Notes under the pieces: model-generated
What the model was told of the DNA's origin: nothing
What the model saw: the letters and a program-made list of their open reading frames with translations, nothing else
Database searches by the model: none
Position numbers and translations under genes: made by a program
Part shown: positions 1-6,801 of the stretch, in pieces
Numbering within the stretch: the first letter of the stretch is position 1
Layout: each line of letters begins with the position of its first letter
DNA from: Candidatus Poribacteria bacterium
GTDB taxonomy: Bacteria > Poribacteria > WGA-4E > UBA9662
DNA length: 11,806 nt
Direction of reading: 5' to 3'
Assembly: GCA_002729015.1 (NCBI GenBank)
Contig: PBVO01000042.1
Location: forward strand, 42,609-54,414

Positions 1-419
1 CCATCGGTACAGAAAAGCGTTAACTGATCACCAACTACAACGTCAGTTGGGCTGTCAAATTCTCCAACTTGCCAGCCTTGGCAACCAAACTCATACTGAA
101 AATCACCCTCAGGAGATAATACTTGGATACGATTATTACCCATATCAGCTACATAGATTAGTCCATTGACATCAGTAGCCAAGTCCATTGGATACAAGAA
201 CTGACCAGCACTTTGACCTATACCACCAAATTCACCTACAAAGTTGATCATTGGCCGGCTATTCTCTAATTTCTGATGAATTCGACTATTCGAATGAACC
301 AACTTTGGCAGACTACGACACGAATAGGATGCGACGAACAGAGGTATGCAAAGGAAGAAACACAGGCTAAAATTGGTTATAGGCGACTGACCAAGACGGC
401 CGAAAGTCGCATTTGGCAA
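1..419 (-). CDS. Exported NHL-repeat beta-propeller protein, N-terminal part
   Basis: The first 139 codons of a gene that continues past the left edge. I place the start at TTG 419-417, 5 bases after the stop of the upstream lipoprotein gene, because AAAGGG at 433-428 lies 8 bases before it and the resulting N-terminus carries an export signal. Residues 17-31 are hydrophobic (FSLCFFLCIPLFVAS) and Cys34 follows, so it could be a poorly matching lipoprotein signal (SYSC). The next in-frame ATG, at 251, would remove this segment. Residues 62-101 form a clear NHL repeat (GEFG...GQF..P.DLATD..G.IYVADMGNNRIQVL), and a second begins at 110-128 (EFGCQGWQVGEFDSPTDVVV). NHL propellers usually bind protein or carbohydrate partners; no catalytic function can be assigned. 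It is probably co-transcribed with the two genes upstream. Confidence 0.82.
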   Translation of the reverse strand, partial: MPNATFGRLGQSPITNFSLCFFLCIPLFVASYSCRSLPKLVHSNSRIHQKLENSRPMINFVGEFGGIGQSAGQFLYPMDLATDVNGLIYVADMGNNRIQVLSPEGDFQYEFGCQGWQVGEFDSPTDVVVGDQLTLFCTD

Positions 420-424
420 GGTCG

Positions 425-1042
425 TTACCCTTTTTTTACCCGGAACTTGAATACAAAAGTGGTTTCGCTCTGATCATATTCACTGTAGATTTTAGGCACA
501 ACAACTCGTAGGTTTGAAGACTTGATACTACGGGTCCGGAAATAGAGGAAGAATTGAGATTTTTGCTTTGGCATAATCCGTGTCGTTTCCACATCCTCAG
601 TTGGTAAAGCCGCAGTGTCTCCATAAATCCGAATAGATCGGTTCCAGCGAAATACTTCAGACTTAAATTCTGGTGGCAGTGTGGGTTTATAATTTTTTCC
701 CAGAGTAGCTGTATACATTGATCGATGGATGGGTTTAGTCTGCCCACCAGTACCATCTAGCATCCAACACTCCTTCCGTTTCAGTGAAACGAAATGGTCA
801 GTTCCGTTATAAATAATGACCGCAAAGGCATCTGCAGCCTTAACATCGTTGAGAGGAACTGCCAGAGCGACTATTCCATTTTTAGCGTAGGCGATTGTAC
901 CAGAACGGGGTAGAACGGTTGCTTCTGGGTCAAAAATCGGTTCAATCTTCGTAGTTTCGAAAGCAGCACATCCACAAAGAAAAACTGACACAACTAAAAT
1001 TAAATAAGCAAGATTTCGGTATGATATTCGCATAAACTCCAT
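425..1042 (-). CDS. Putative lipoprotein of unknown function
   Basis: A 205-residue protein with a lipoprotein signal: short basic start, hydrophobic core at residues 11-22 (LAYLILVVSVFL) and lipobox LCGC ending at Cys25. After processing about 180 residues would be anchored to the inner or outer membrane. The mature part is rich in alternating hydrophobic beta-strand patterns (for example GIVALAVPL and AFAVIIYNG near 55-80, and FFLYFRTRS near 165), suggesting a beta-sandwich, with no recognisable domain or catalytic motif. The start is uncertain: ATG 1042 has only a weak upstream purine run, while ATG 1033 (three codons in) has GGAG just 3 bases before it. It lies 59 bases after the bactofilin-like gene and 5 bases before the NHL gene. 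The function is unknown; a role with the two neighbouring envelope proteins is inference from gene order. Confidence 0.85.
   Translation of the reverse strand: MEFMRISYRNLAYLILVVSVFLCGCAAFETTKIEPIFDPEATVLPRSGTIAYAKNGIVALAVPLNDVKAADAFAVIIYNGTDHFVSLKRKECWMLDGTGGQTKPIHRSMYTATLGKNYKPTLPPEFKSEVFRWNRSIRIYGDTAALPTEDVETTRIMPKQKSQFFLYFRTRSIKSSNLRVVVPKIYSEYDQSETTFVFKFRVKKG
428..433 (-). promoter_or_regulatory. Ribosome binding site of the NHL-repeat gene
   Basis: AAAGGG read on the minus strand, inside the last codons of the lipoprotein gene and 8 bases before TTG 419. It is the main reason for choosing this non-ATG start, and it implies translational coupling with the lipoprotein gene. Confidence 0.55.
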
Positions 1043-1061
1043 GGTACTCTGTGGGAAAAGG

Positions 1062-1067
1062 ATTATA
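1062..1067 (-). promoter_or_regulatory. Possible -10 box before the lipoprotein gene
   Basis: TATAAT on the minus strand, a perfect -10 hexamer in the 59-base gap upstream of the lipoprotein gene. The hexamer 17 bases further upstream (TGGCAA) matches TTGACA at only three positions, so this is a weak internal promoter candidate. Transcription would start near 1055, about 13 bases before ATG 1042. Confidence 0.3.
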
Positions 1068-1101
1068 ACCTAACAAGCCTTAAGTTGCCACTTGCCAGAA
1101 C

Positions 1102-2136
1102 CTAATCCCGGGTAGACTGGTTACGAGATGAGTAACTATAATTCTGGGGAGAGAGAGATGGTGTACGATTTCGTAGTGGTCTTGAGCCAAATACTGTCCG
1201 AATAGTTGCACTAACACCCAATGCACTCACTAACACAAAAGTTGGCAAACTAAGCAATGGCCAAACACGAAGAGCTAGTTGATAAAGAATATAGCCAAAG
1301 GCAACAGCCCACAGTAATGATTTATCTCTAGGTATCAAACTATATCCAAGTGAAGTAAATACAGCAGCCTTCCCGTATATTGCCATTGGTACTAACAACG
1401 AGAAAAGCAAAATTAACAAGGGAATACCAATAATAGAAAAAACAGCGAACCAGAACAAACCCGTTAAAAGAAGAAAAATTAACAACCCAATTATTGTACT
1501 ACCAATAATTCGACGAGAGATGGCCTCTTCCATAGTTGTCATTTGAGTAGGTAGAATACCAGCAATCATCAAATAAACTACGAACATTAAGCTAATGCTA
1601 GCAATAGGCCAAACGGTAGACGGGTATGAATTACCAAACCAAACACGCTCGGGGTACTGAATGAACTTGATGACTCCCAAAACTAGTTTAAAGCCATTAG
1701 TCTCTTGGAAGGTTCCAGCACTAAGATTTTTTTTCCCTATAATGCGGCCCAAATAAACCTTAGTTTTTCCTTCTACCCTAGCAGTTTCAGTTACTGCTAG
1801 ATTGCCTCCGAACACAAACACATCCCCTCGAACATGACCATCAACGGTAGCAGATCCCAGAATAAGTTGAATTTGCTCTACTGTTTTATCAGACTGAAGC
1901 TGAATATCTTGCCCAAAGTGGAACCCACTTGATGGCCCAATTAAGTTTGTGTCAAGAGAGGAACCACCAGAAGAAAGTGTAGAGGGCGTGAATGGCTCCG
2001 CTGAAGGAATTGTTATTGGCCTATCAGGAGAAACGGTCATTCTCTTTTGGTCGGTGGATTGTGCTAACAACTTCAACGGTGAAAGTCCAATCCCCGCCCA
2101 CAGTACCAATAACATAATTATATTGGGAATCCGCAT
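1102..2136 (-). CDS. Exported bactofilin-like domain plus membrane domain
   Basis: A 344-residue protein. Residues 1-26 form a signal peptide (hydrophobic IIMLLVLWAGIGL, likely cleavage near LLAQ). A low-complexity Ser/Pro/Thr linker (about 40-70) leads to a short region at about 75-135 with the stepwise beta-helix pattern of bactofilin (polymer-forming) domains, such as SATVDGHVRGDVFVFGGNL and TARVEGKTKVYLG. The C-terminal half has about four hydrophobic segments (near 174-195, 210-230, 231-255 and 274-312), including a SIIGIPLLILL stretch. It ends in a polar Arg/Ser-rich tail. Such architectures are common as uncharacterised envelope proteins; the export signal separates it from cytoplasmic bactofilins. 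The start is supported by GAGG at 2147-2144, 7 bases upstream. It is the first gene of the minus-strand envelope cluster. Confidence 0.85.
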   Translation of the reverse strand: MRIPNIIMLLVLWAGIGLSPLKLLAQSTDQKRMTVSPDRPITIPSAEPFTPSTLSSGGSSLDTNLIGPSSGFHFGQDIQLQSDKTVEQIQLILGSATVDGHVRGDVFVFGGNLAVTETARVEGKTKVYLGRIIGKKNLSAGTFQETNGFKLVLGVIKFIQYPERVWFGNSYPSTVWPIASISLMFVVYLMIAGILPTQMTTMEEAISRRIIGSTIIGLLIFLLLTGLFWFAVFSIIGIPLLILLFSLLVPMAIYGKAAVFTSLGYSLIPRDKSLLWAVAFGYILYQLALRVWPLLSLPTFVLVSALGVSATIRTVFGSRPLRNRTPSLSPQNYSYSSRNQSTRD

Positions 2137-2198
2137 GACTGAACCTCAATGGTAGATAAGTCGTATAGTTTCGAAATATCTAACAACCATGGGGCCAA

Positions 2199-2227
2199 AC
2201 TATAAATCATTTTGCTATATTTGTCAA
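2199..2227 (-). promoter_or_regulatory. Sigma-70-type promoter for the bactofilin-like gene
   Basis: On the minus strand, TTGACA (2227-2222) is followed after exactly 17 bases by TATAGT (2204-2199). The -35 box is perfect and the -10 box matches at five of six positions. Transcription would start near 2192, giving a leader of about 56 bases to ATG 2136. It is among the best promoter matches seen in the window. Confidence 0.7.
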
Positions 2228-2229
2228 GA

Positions 2230-2258
2230 TTGACGTAAAATATAGGAAAGGCGAAAAT
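2230..2258 (+). promoter_or_regulatory. Possible divergent promoter for the sialidase-like gene
   Basis: TTGACG (2230-2235), a 17-base spacer, then GAAAAT (2253-2258). The -35 box matches five of six positions and the -10 four of six. It would give a leader of about 125 bases before TTG 2391. An alternative lies nearer the gene: TTGACT at 2337-2342 with TATTTA at 2359-2364 (16-base spacer). Confidence 0.35.
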
Positions 2259-2289
2259 GTTTTAAGTGGAATGTATATCGACACAAATT

Positions 2290-2322
2290 ATCAGTTGATG
2301 GCTGATCGGTCCTAAAAATCAG
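2290..2322 (+). repeat. Short inverted repeats in the sialidase leader
   Basis: ATCAG (2290-2294), CTGAT (2302-2306) and ATCAG (2318-2322). The central copy can pair with either flanking copy, giving two mutually exclusive 5-base-pair stems with loops of 7 and 11 bases. They lie in the untranslated region before the sialidase-like gene. The arms are short enough to arise by chance. Confidence 0.25.
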
Positions 2323-2375
2323 ATCCATTTTACTTCTTGACTAGTAGCGGACCTATCTTATTTACCGATTAAATT

Positions 2376-2384
2376 GGAAGGTGA
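2376..2384 (+). promoter_or_regulatory. Strong ribosome binding site deciding a TTG start
   Basis: GGAAGGTGA lies 6 bases before TTG 2391. The TGA within it is an in-frame stop, so no longer reading frame is possible and the TTG start is well supported. Confidence 0.7.
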
Positions 2385-2390
2385 AATATT

Positions 2391-3419
2391 TTGTCAATTT
2401 TGCTGTGGGAAGCAATTGCTGAGCCGACTGAACGCTATCCTAGTTGTCATTGTTCAACTATGATTGAATTGAAAAATGGAGATCTGTTAGTTGGTTATTA
2501 TGCTGGAGAAGGTGAAGCCCGGCCTGATGCTGCTTGGGTCTTAGCACGTCGTAGCCCAACAGATCAGAAATTTCAGCAGCTTGTTTCCATCGCAGACACC
2601 TCAGGTAAACCTGAAGGTAATGGCGTTCTGCTTCAAAACAAGGATGGCATACTTTCACTAATTTATGGAACGATGCATGGAAAATTAGAGGGGAAGGCCG
2701 GTCCCGGTGTACGCTGGGTAACTTGTGATTTGCGAATAAAAAAGTCAACTGATAATGGCTACACTTGGTCAGCTGTAGAAGTAATCGAAGAAGATTGGGG
2801 CCATGTCCCGAGATGCCAGCCGATCCATCTTCTTAACGGTGATATCTTGTTTGGTACTGAGTTTACGACTTGGCATTCGCAGGTGTGGGCGAGTCAAGAC
2901 GACGGACGAAGCTGGGAAGTTCGCGGGCAAATACCAGGCGAACGAAACCAACATCCTGCTCTAATCTCACTTCAGGATGGTTCAATCCTAGCGCTAATCC
3001 GTCCTTCTGGAAAGGATCCGAGGGTACTCAGGAGCTTATCTCAAGACCAAGGTCGTACTTGGTCCAAGGCAGAAATAACTGATAATTACTGCCCATTTTC
3101 AGCTTTGGATGCCATCATCCTAAAGGATGGTCGGATTGTTATGGCTTGGAACAACCATCCCGAAGATAGAAATCCTTTGACACTTGGCTTAAGCTACGAT
3201 GGAGGACAAACCTGGCCACATAAAAGAGATCTGATTCAAGGAGAAGGGTCTTTTCATTATCCGTCTATTATTCAAAGTAATGATGGGTTAATACATGTGA
3301 CGTTTACCAACAATCGCCGAACCATCGACCACGTAGTTTTGACTGCAGATTGGATTGAAGGAAAAGGTCTACCTTTGACCGATTGGTCTATGTCATTAAA
3401 CCATCGTCAGTGGAGTTAG
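2391..3419 (+). CDS. Asp-box beta-propeller, predicted neuraminidase family (COG4692-like)
   Basis: A 342-residue sialidase-fold protein. Four Asp-boxes (S-x-D-x-G-x-T/S-W) are visible at residues 119-126, 168-175, 217-224 and 268-275, the usual marks of successive propeller blades. The N-terminal RYPSCHCSTMIELKNGDLL (15-33) and the later YPSIIQSNDGLIHVTFT fit the BNR_2 type of predicted neuraminidases; conserved arginines exist, but I cannot assign an arginine triad with confidence. Hydrolysis of a glycoside is plausible and the substrate is unknown, so sialic acid should not be assumed. There is no signal peptide, so the protein is probably cytoplasmic, unlike most sialidases. TTG 2391 is chosen because an in-frame TGA lies at 2382-2384 and a strong GGAAGGTGA (2376-2384) precedes it by 6 bases. 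It is a single gene, convergent with the beta-barrel pair. Confidence 0.88.
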   Translation: MSILLWEAIAEPTERYPSCHCSTMIELKNGDLLVGYYAGEGEARPDAAWVLARRSPTDQKFQQLVSIADTSGKPEGNGVLLQNKDGILSLIYGTMHGKLEGKAGPGVRWVTCDLRIKKSTDNGYTWSAVEVIEEDWGHVPRCQPIHLLNGDILFGTEFTTWHSQVWASQDDGRSWEVRGQIPGERNQHPALISLQDGSILALIRPSGKDPRVLRSLSQDQGRTWSKAEITDNYCPFSALDAIILKDGRIVMAWNNHPEDRNPLTLGLSYDGGQTWPHKRDLIQGEGSFHYPSIIQSNDGLIHVTFTNNRRTIDHVVLTADWIEGKGLPLTDWSMSLNHRQWS

Positions 3420-3423
3420 TGGC

Positions 3424-4542
3424 TTAAAATCGAATCGCTGAACCAAAAAAATGCTGCCCTATTGAAGTCGTTTTACGTTGCCAGGCATAATTCCAGGTTG
3501 ATCCGCCTAAGGCTATTTGGACACCTAATGAAGGGGTCGTTTCTCTATTTTGTTGAATACCGAAACGTACTGCTACACCTCCATTAAATCCCTTTTCCCA
3601 GCTTGTTCCAACCTCCAGTCCAAAATTGAAGCTAAAACGCTGGGCACCTCGGAATATATCGATTCCACTTAGCATCCAATTGTTGGGCTGATAGCTGATA
3701 CCAACACCAAATTGAGTGAATGACTGTTGAATTAACTTACGTTGCAACATATTTTCTACCATTATACCGACACAAAAATCATCAACTTTCCGAAATGAGA
3801 AGTAACTTTGGTATCCAAAATCTAAGTCGTATTTAGTAATCTTCTGATTAATTCGGGAGTCGTCTAGCCTTTCTAAGTATTGGGATGGATTAGCAAAGTC
3901 GAGGCTATCAATAACAGCTGGAATCAGTGCTCTTGGGTCGTTGACATTGACGTCGCTGTTATGTTGAGCATCGAGGTTTAGAGATGATAAAATTTGGCCC
4001 ACCTTGGCTTCTTGTGTTGAAGCCTTTATACGGAACCCTAAATGATTAGTACCGATCTGGCGGCTAAGTCCAAACGACCATGCGGATTGCCATAGAAGGT
4101 CATAAGTAGAGACCAAGCTTGCTTTTGCCAAGAACCTTTGTTCATTAATGATATATTCTGAACCTGTATGTTCCATACCAATTTGGGTTTTGTTTTTGAA
4201 TCGCCCAATAAATCCAATGTGGAGATTATATTTACCAAATGGTCTAGCGTAGTAAAAGCCAGGAAAAAAATCTAGGCTAATCCGGTTTTGGGTATGAAAA
4301 CCAGCTTGAGGAATCAGGGACTGGTAGTCTAGATTGGCAAGACCCCATTGGAATGAAAGATTATTACCATTAATCGAAGCTGCTGGATTGCCAACCAAAC
4401 TACCACTTTGGCGGCTGGTAGCAACACGCGTATTACCCAAGCCTGCTAAGCGAACTATCTCGTTCCCTTTTACCCAATCGGCTTGAATCGCTGGTAAAAA
4501 GACTAGAACTCCTAAAAACCACAAGCCCCATTTTTTTTGCAT
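3424..4542 (-). CDS. Outer-membrane beta-barrel protein, PorV/FadL-like
   Basis: 372 residues from ATG 4542. TTG at 4545 could add one residue, but GCAGG sits 8 bases before the ATG, a better spacing. An N-terminal signal peptide (hydrophobic LWFLGVLVFLPAIQA) is followed by RLAGLGNTRVATS...VGNPAAS near residues 32-57. This corresponds to the glycine-rich hatch and NPA motif of PorV/UPF0164/FadL-related barrels. The rest alternates polar and hydrophobic residues as in amphipathic strands, and the chain ends in ...SAIRF, the terminal phenylalanine typical of BAM-inserted barrels. The role is unknown: hydrophobic-compound transport or a secretion-linked shuttle are both precedents in the superfamily. 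It is transcribed after the barrel gene at 5487-4561 with an 18-base gap, surely as one unit. Its stop is 4 bases from the stop of the convergent sialidase-like gene. Confidence 0.8.
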   Translation of the reverse strand: MQKKWGLWFLGVLVFLPAIQADWVKGNEIVRLAGLGNTRVATSRQSGSLVGNPAASINGNNLSFQWGLANLDYQSLIPQAGFHTQNRISLDFFPGFYYARPFGKYNLHIGFIGRFKNKTQIGMEHTGSEYIINEQRFLAKASLVSTYDLLWQSAWSFGLSRQIGTNHLGFRIKASTQEAKVGQILSSLNLDAQHNSDVNVNDPRALIPAVIDSLDFANPSQYLERLDDSRINQKITKYDLDFGYQSYFSFRKVDDFCVGIMVENMLQRKLIQQSFTQFGVGISYQPNNWMLSGIDIFRGAQRFSFNFGLEVGTSWEKGFNGGVAVRFGIQQNRETTPSLGVQIALGGSTWNYAWQRKTTSIGQHFFGSAIRF

Positions 4543-4560
4543 CAAAACTGCCTGCCGATC

Positions 4561-5487
4561 TCAAAGACGAAGGGTGATAGAAACCAAATGAGACGATGTA
4601 CCAAAATGGCCATTAGCCCAACTATAGTCGATTTTGAACTGGTGAAACTTGTAGCCAAAGCCTGCACAAACTCCTTGATCTAGTCCACCATTGTATCGAT
4701 AACCAAACCTTAAACAACCATTCTGTACTTCTGATTCCAGTCCTAAGGAAAAACGGCGACCTGCTAATTCAAGGGCAATTACCGTTTTTTTCAGCGTGGG
4801 AGTAATGAATCTATATTCTGGAAAATGTAATTGACTGAACAGCAAGTCGAGACTCATAATTCCACCTAAGCGAATATGAGGACTCAATTTTTCAGTGTAT
4901 TGGCGTGATTTAGTCCCCTCAATTTGCTTACGATCATAATCAATATAAGAAAGCAAGTGAGCAATAGAAGCACCAACCACAACTTTTTGATTAGCCAATC
5001 GATGCTGAATTCCGACATCCATAGAAAATCCTCGACCGGTACCAACTTGAATAATCCCTAAATTAGCCTGAGATGTTAGATAAGAAAATCCAAAACCAAG
5101 ATAAGTCAATGAGGAAATTTGCCGTCCTACTGCACAACCCATCTCGAGTTCTTGATATGCACCAGATTTGTCAGTAGAGCTAGTTAGGTGAAGTCCAAGG
5201 GCTGATTCCTGCCGATTGTTTGGCAAAATAGGGATAGCTGCAAAAATTGCATTGTAGTGAAGTAATCCATACAATTCTAGGTAGCTCAAAGCCAGCTCGG
5301 GGTCGTATAAATCTACCGTTAGTCCAGCTACATTTTGGGAAACTGAATCAGCTCCAGAAGTCAAGGCAACACTTGCGCCACCAATACCAATCGAACGTGC
5401 AGAAAGCTGGATACGTTCAAAAGCTGCATCGGACAGTTGAGTCGTACAGATGAAAGTGATTAGTAGGAGGGAAACAGTACGGCACAT
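4561..5487 (-). CDS. PorV/UPF0164-like outer-membrane protein
   Basis: 308 residues with a signal peptide at 1-22 (VSLLLITFICTTQLSDAA). Residues 28-56 carry the family hallmark: SARSIGIGGASVALTSGAD followed by NVAGL, where relatives normally have NPAGL, so the conserved proline is replaced by valine. The remainder has many beta-strand-like segments ending with Gly/Tyr patterns (GFGYKF, FRFGYRY-like) and a hydrophobic C-terminus SITLRL with Leu in place of the usual Phe. PorV-type barrels act in type IX secretion in Bacteroidetes, but many relatives elsewhere are uncharacterised, and no secretion genes are seen here. ATG 5487 lacks a strong ribosome binding site (only AAAG upstream). It is the first gene of the two-gene minus-strand unit, with an extended -10 promoter upstream. 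Confidence 0.8.
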   Translation of the reverse strand: MCRTVSLLLITFICTTQLSDAAFERIQLSARSIGIGGASVALTSGADSVSQNVAGLTVDLYDPELALSYLELYGLLHYNAIFAAIPILPNNRQESALGLHLTSSTDKSGAYQELEMGCAVGRQISSLTYLGFGFSYLTSQANLGIIQVGTGRGFSMDVGIQHRLANQKVVVGASIAHLLSYIDYDRKQIEGTKSRQYTEKLSPHIRLGGIMSLDLLFSQLHFPEYRFITPTLKKTVIALELAGRRFSLGLESEVQNGCLRFGYRYNGGLDQGVCAGFGYKFHQFKIDYSWANGHFGTSSHLVSITLRL

Positions 5488-5532
5488 GGACAGTTTACTT
5501 TGTTAGCATTGGTGGGAGCTGTATCCGAGCTG

Positions 5533-5561
5533 AGTATAGCACTTTAGGAAGACAGTGGCAA
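5533..5561 (-). promoter_or_regulatory. Extended -10 promoter for the beta-barrel operon
   Basis: On the minus strand, TTGCCA (5561-5556) is followed after 17 bases by TATACT (5538-5533), and the spacer ends in TGC, an extended -10. Both hexamers match consensus at five of six positions. Transcription would start near 5526, giving a leader of about 39 bases. Confidence 0.65.
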
Positions 5562-5584
5562 CCTCAAACTAAGAGATCAGATTC

Positions 5585-5614
5585 TTGACGCTCTTTCTTT
5601 ATACGATCTATAGG
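5585..5614 (+). promoter_or_regulatory. Possible distal promoter for the asd operon
   Basis: TTGACG (5585-5590), an 18-base spacer, then TATAGG (5609-5614). The match is moderate (five and four of six). Transcripts from here would cross the terminator-like hairpin at 5675-5701 before reaching asd. Confidence 0.3.
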
Positions 5615-5645
5615 AGAATAGAATAATAGACTGGTTTCCTTTGTT

Positions 5646-5674
5646 TTGCACCATTTTGTATCCTGTGTTAAAAT
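5646..5674 (+). promoter_or_regulatory. Probable asd operon promoter with extended -10
   Basis: TTGCAC (5646-5651), a 17-base spacer ending in TGT, then TAAAAT (5669-5674). The -35 box is weak (three of six), but the TGn plus a five-of-six -10 can compensate. Transcription would start near 5681, about 89 bases before ATG 5770. Confidence 0.45.
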
Positions 5675-5701
5675 AGGTGGCTACATTCTTAGCCGTTTTT
5701 T
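5675..5701 (+). terminator. Weak terminator-like hairpin in the asd leader
   Basis: GGCT (5679-5682) can pair with AGCC (5691-5694) around an 8-base loop, extended outward by G-T wobbles and one A-T pair, and is followed by six T residues (5696-5701). The stem is short, so efficiency would be low. It would affect only transcripts started upstream of about 5675. Confidence 0.25.
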
Positions 5702-5769
5702 GTTAAAGAGATATAGTTTCAAACGGAATAATTCCAAATTATACTGAGTATATTCGTTGAGAGAAAATT

Positions 5770-6780
5770 ATGAGTCGTGAATATCGGGTGGCCCTGATGG
5801 GAGCAACAGGAGCTGTCGGAACTGCTATGTTGGAAATACTGGAGGAACGAAATTTTCCAGTAGCCTCGTTAAAATTGCTAGCCTCGCACCGGTCTGCAGG
5901 TGCTCTAAAGTCTTTTAAGGATGAAACGGTCGTTGTTGAAGAACTAACACATGGTTCATTCGGAGATATTGATTTAGTACTGGCTTCGGCTGGGGGGTCA
6001 ATAAGTAAAGAGTTCTTACCTACAGCAGTCAAAAATAACTGCATTTCTATCGACAATACGAGTGCTTTTCGCATGGACCCGGATACACCTTTAGTTATTC
6101 CGGAAGTCAACATGCATGCTGCTCATGATCATCAAGGTATTATCGCAAACCCGAATTGCTCAACTATCCAGATGTTGGTCGCCTTGAAACCAATTTATGA
6201 TGCGGTTGGTATAAAACGGATCGTTGTTTCTACATACCAAAGTGTTTCGGGTAAAGGTGGTGCTTGTATCAATGAGTTAGTTGAACAAACTACTTCTGCT
6301 CTCAACGGTCGACCAGTGCAGTGTGAAAATTTTCCTCACCAAATGGCATTTAATGTTTCATTTGATTGGCCATTTGCTGAAAACGACTATACCGAAGAAG
6401 AAATGAAAATGGTGCATGAAACGCACAAAATTTTTGAAGATGATTCGATTGGTGTATCACCAACGACAGTTCGCGTTCCAGTTTTTTACGCTCATTCAGA
6501 ATCGATTAATGTAGAAACTCGAGAAAAGTTAAGTGCTGATGATGCACGTGAGATTCTTCAGGCTTCAGAGGGTGTGGTAGTTATGGATCAACCGGCTGAA
6601 CGCCAGTACCCATTAGCAACTGATGTAGCAGGTTCGGACAGCGTATTCGTGGGTCGAATACGAGAAGATGTTTCAATCGAGAACGGTCTTAATATGTGGG
6701 TAGTAGCTGATAATTTGCGAAAAGGAGCAGCATTAAATGCTGTTCAAATTGCTGAGCGACTGTTGAATATTCCCAAATAA
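5770..6780 (+). CDS. asd: Aspartate-semialdehyde dehydrogenase
   Basis: 336 residues, normal length for the family. It makes L-aspartate 4-semialdehyde from L-aspartyl 4-phosphate with NADPH in the cytoplasm, the branch point to lysine/diaminopimelate, threonine, methionine and isoleucine. Visible features are the dinucleotide-binding loop GATGAVG at residues 11-17, the catalytic cysteine Cys130 in ANPNCST, the substrate-binding Gln157 in TYQSVSG, the GKGGACINEL segment at 161-170, and RVPVFYAHSE at 235-244, which holds the substrate-binding Arg235 and general base His242. All expected catalytic residues are present. ATG 5770 is preceded by GAGAG with a 6-base gap. It opens the six-gene plus-strand run; the DnaJ-like gene follows after 21 bases. 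The aspartate aminotransferase two genes downstream works in the same pathway. Confidence 0.96.
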   Translation: MSREYRVALMGATGAVGTAMLEILEERNFPVASLKLLASHRSAGALKSFKDETVVVEELTHGSFGDIDLVLASAGGSISKEFLPTAVKNNCISIDNTSAFRMDPDTPLVIPEVNMHAAHDHQGIIANPNCSTIQMLVALKPIYDAVGIKRIVVSTYQSVSGKGGACINELVEQTTSALNGRPVQCENFPHQMAFNVSFDWPFAENDYTEEEMKMVHETHKIFEDDSIGVSPTTVRVPVFYAHSESINVETREKLSADDAREILQASEGVVVMDQPAERQYPLATDVAGSDSVFVGRIREDVSIENGLNMWVVADNLRKGAALNAVQIAERLLNIPK

Positions 6781-6801
6781 GTTCACGGAGCTAAATAGAT
6801 T

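Noticed and set aside
276..473. Open frame of 65 codons on the plus strand
   Set aside because: It lies antisense to the NHL gene's signal region and the end of the lipoprotein gene, has no family resemblance, and carries no ribosome binding site worth noting.
5739..6113. Open frame of 124 codons on the minus strand opposite asd
   Set aside because: It is antisense to the start of a well-identified asd gene, and its protein looks like random complement with many serines. It is a shadow.
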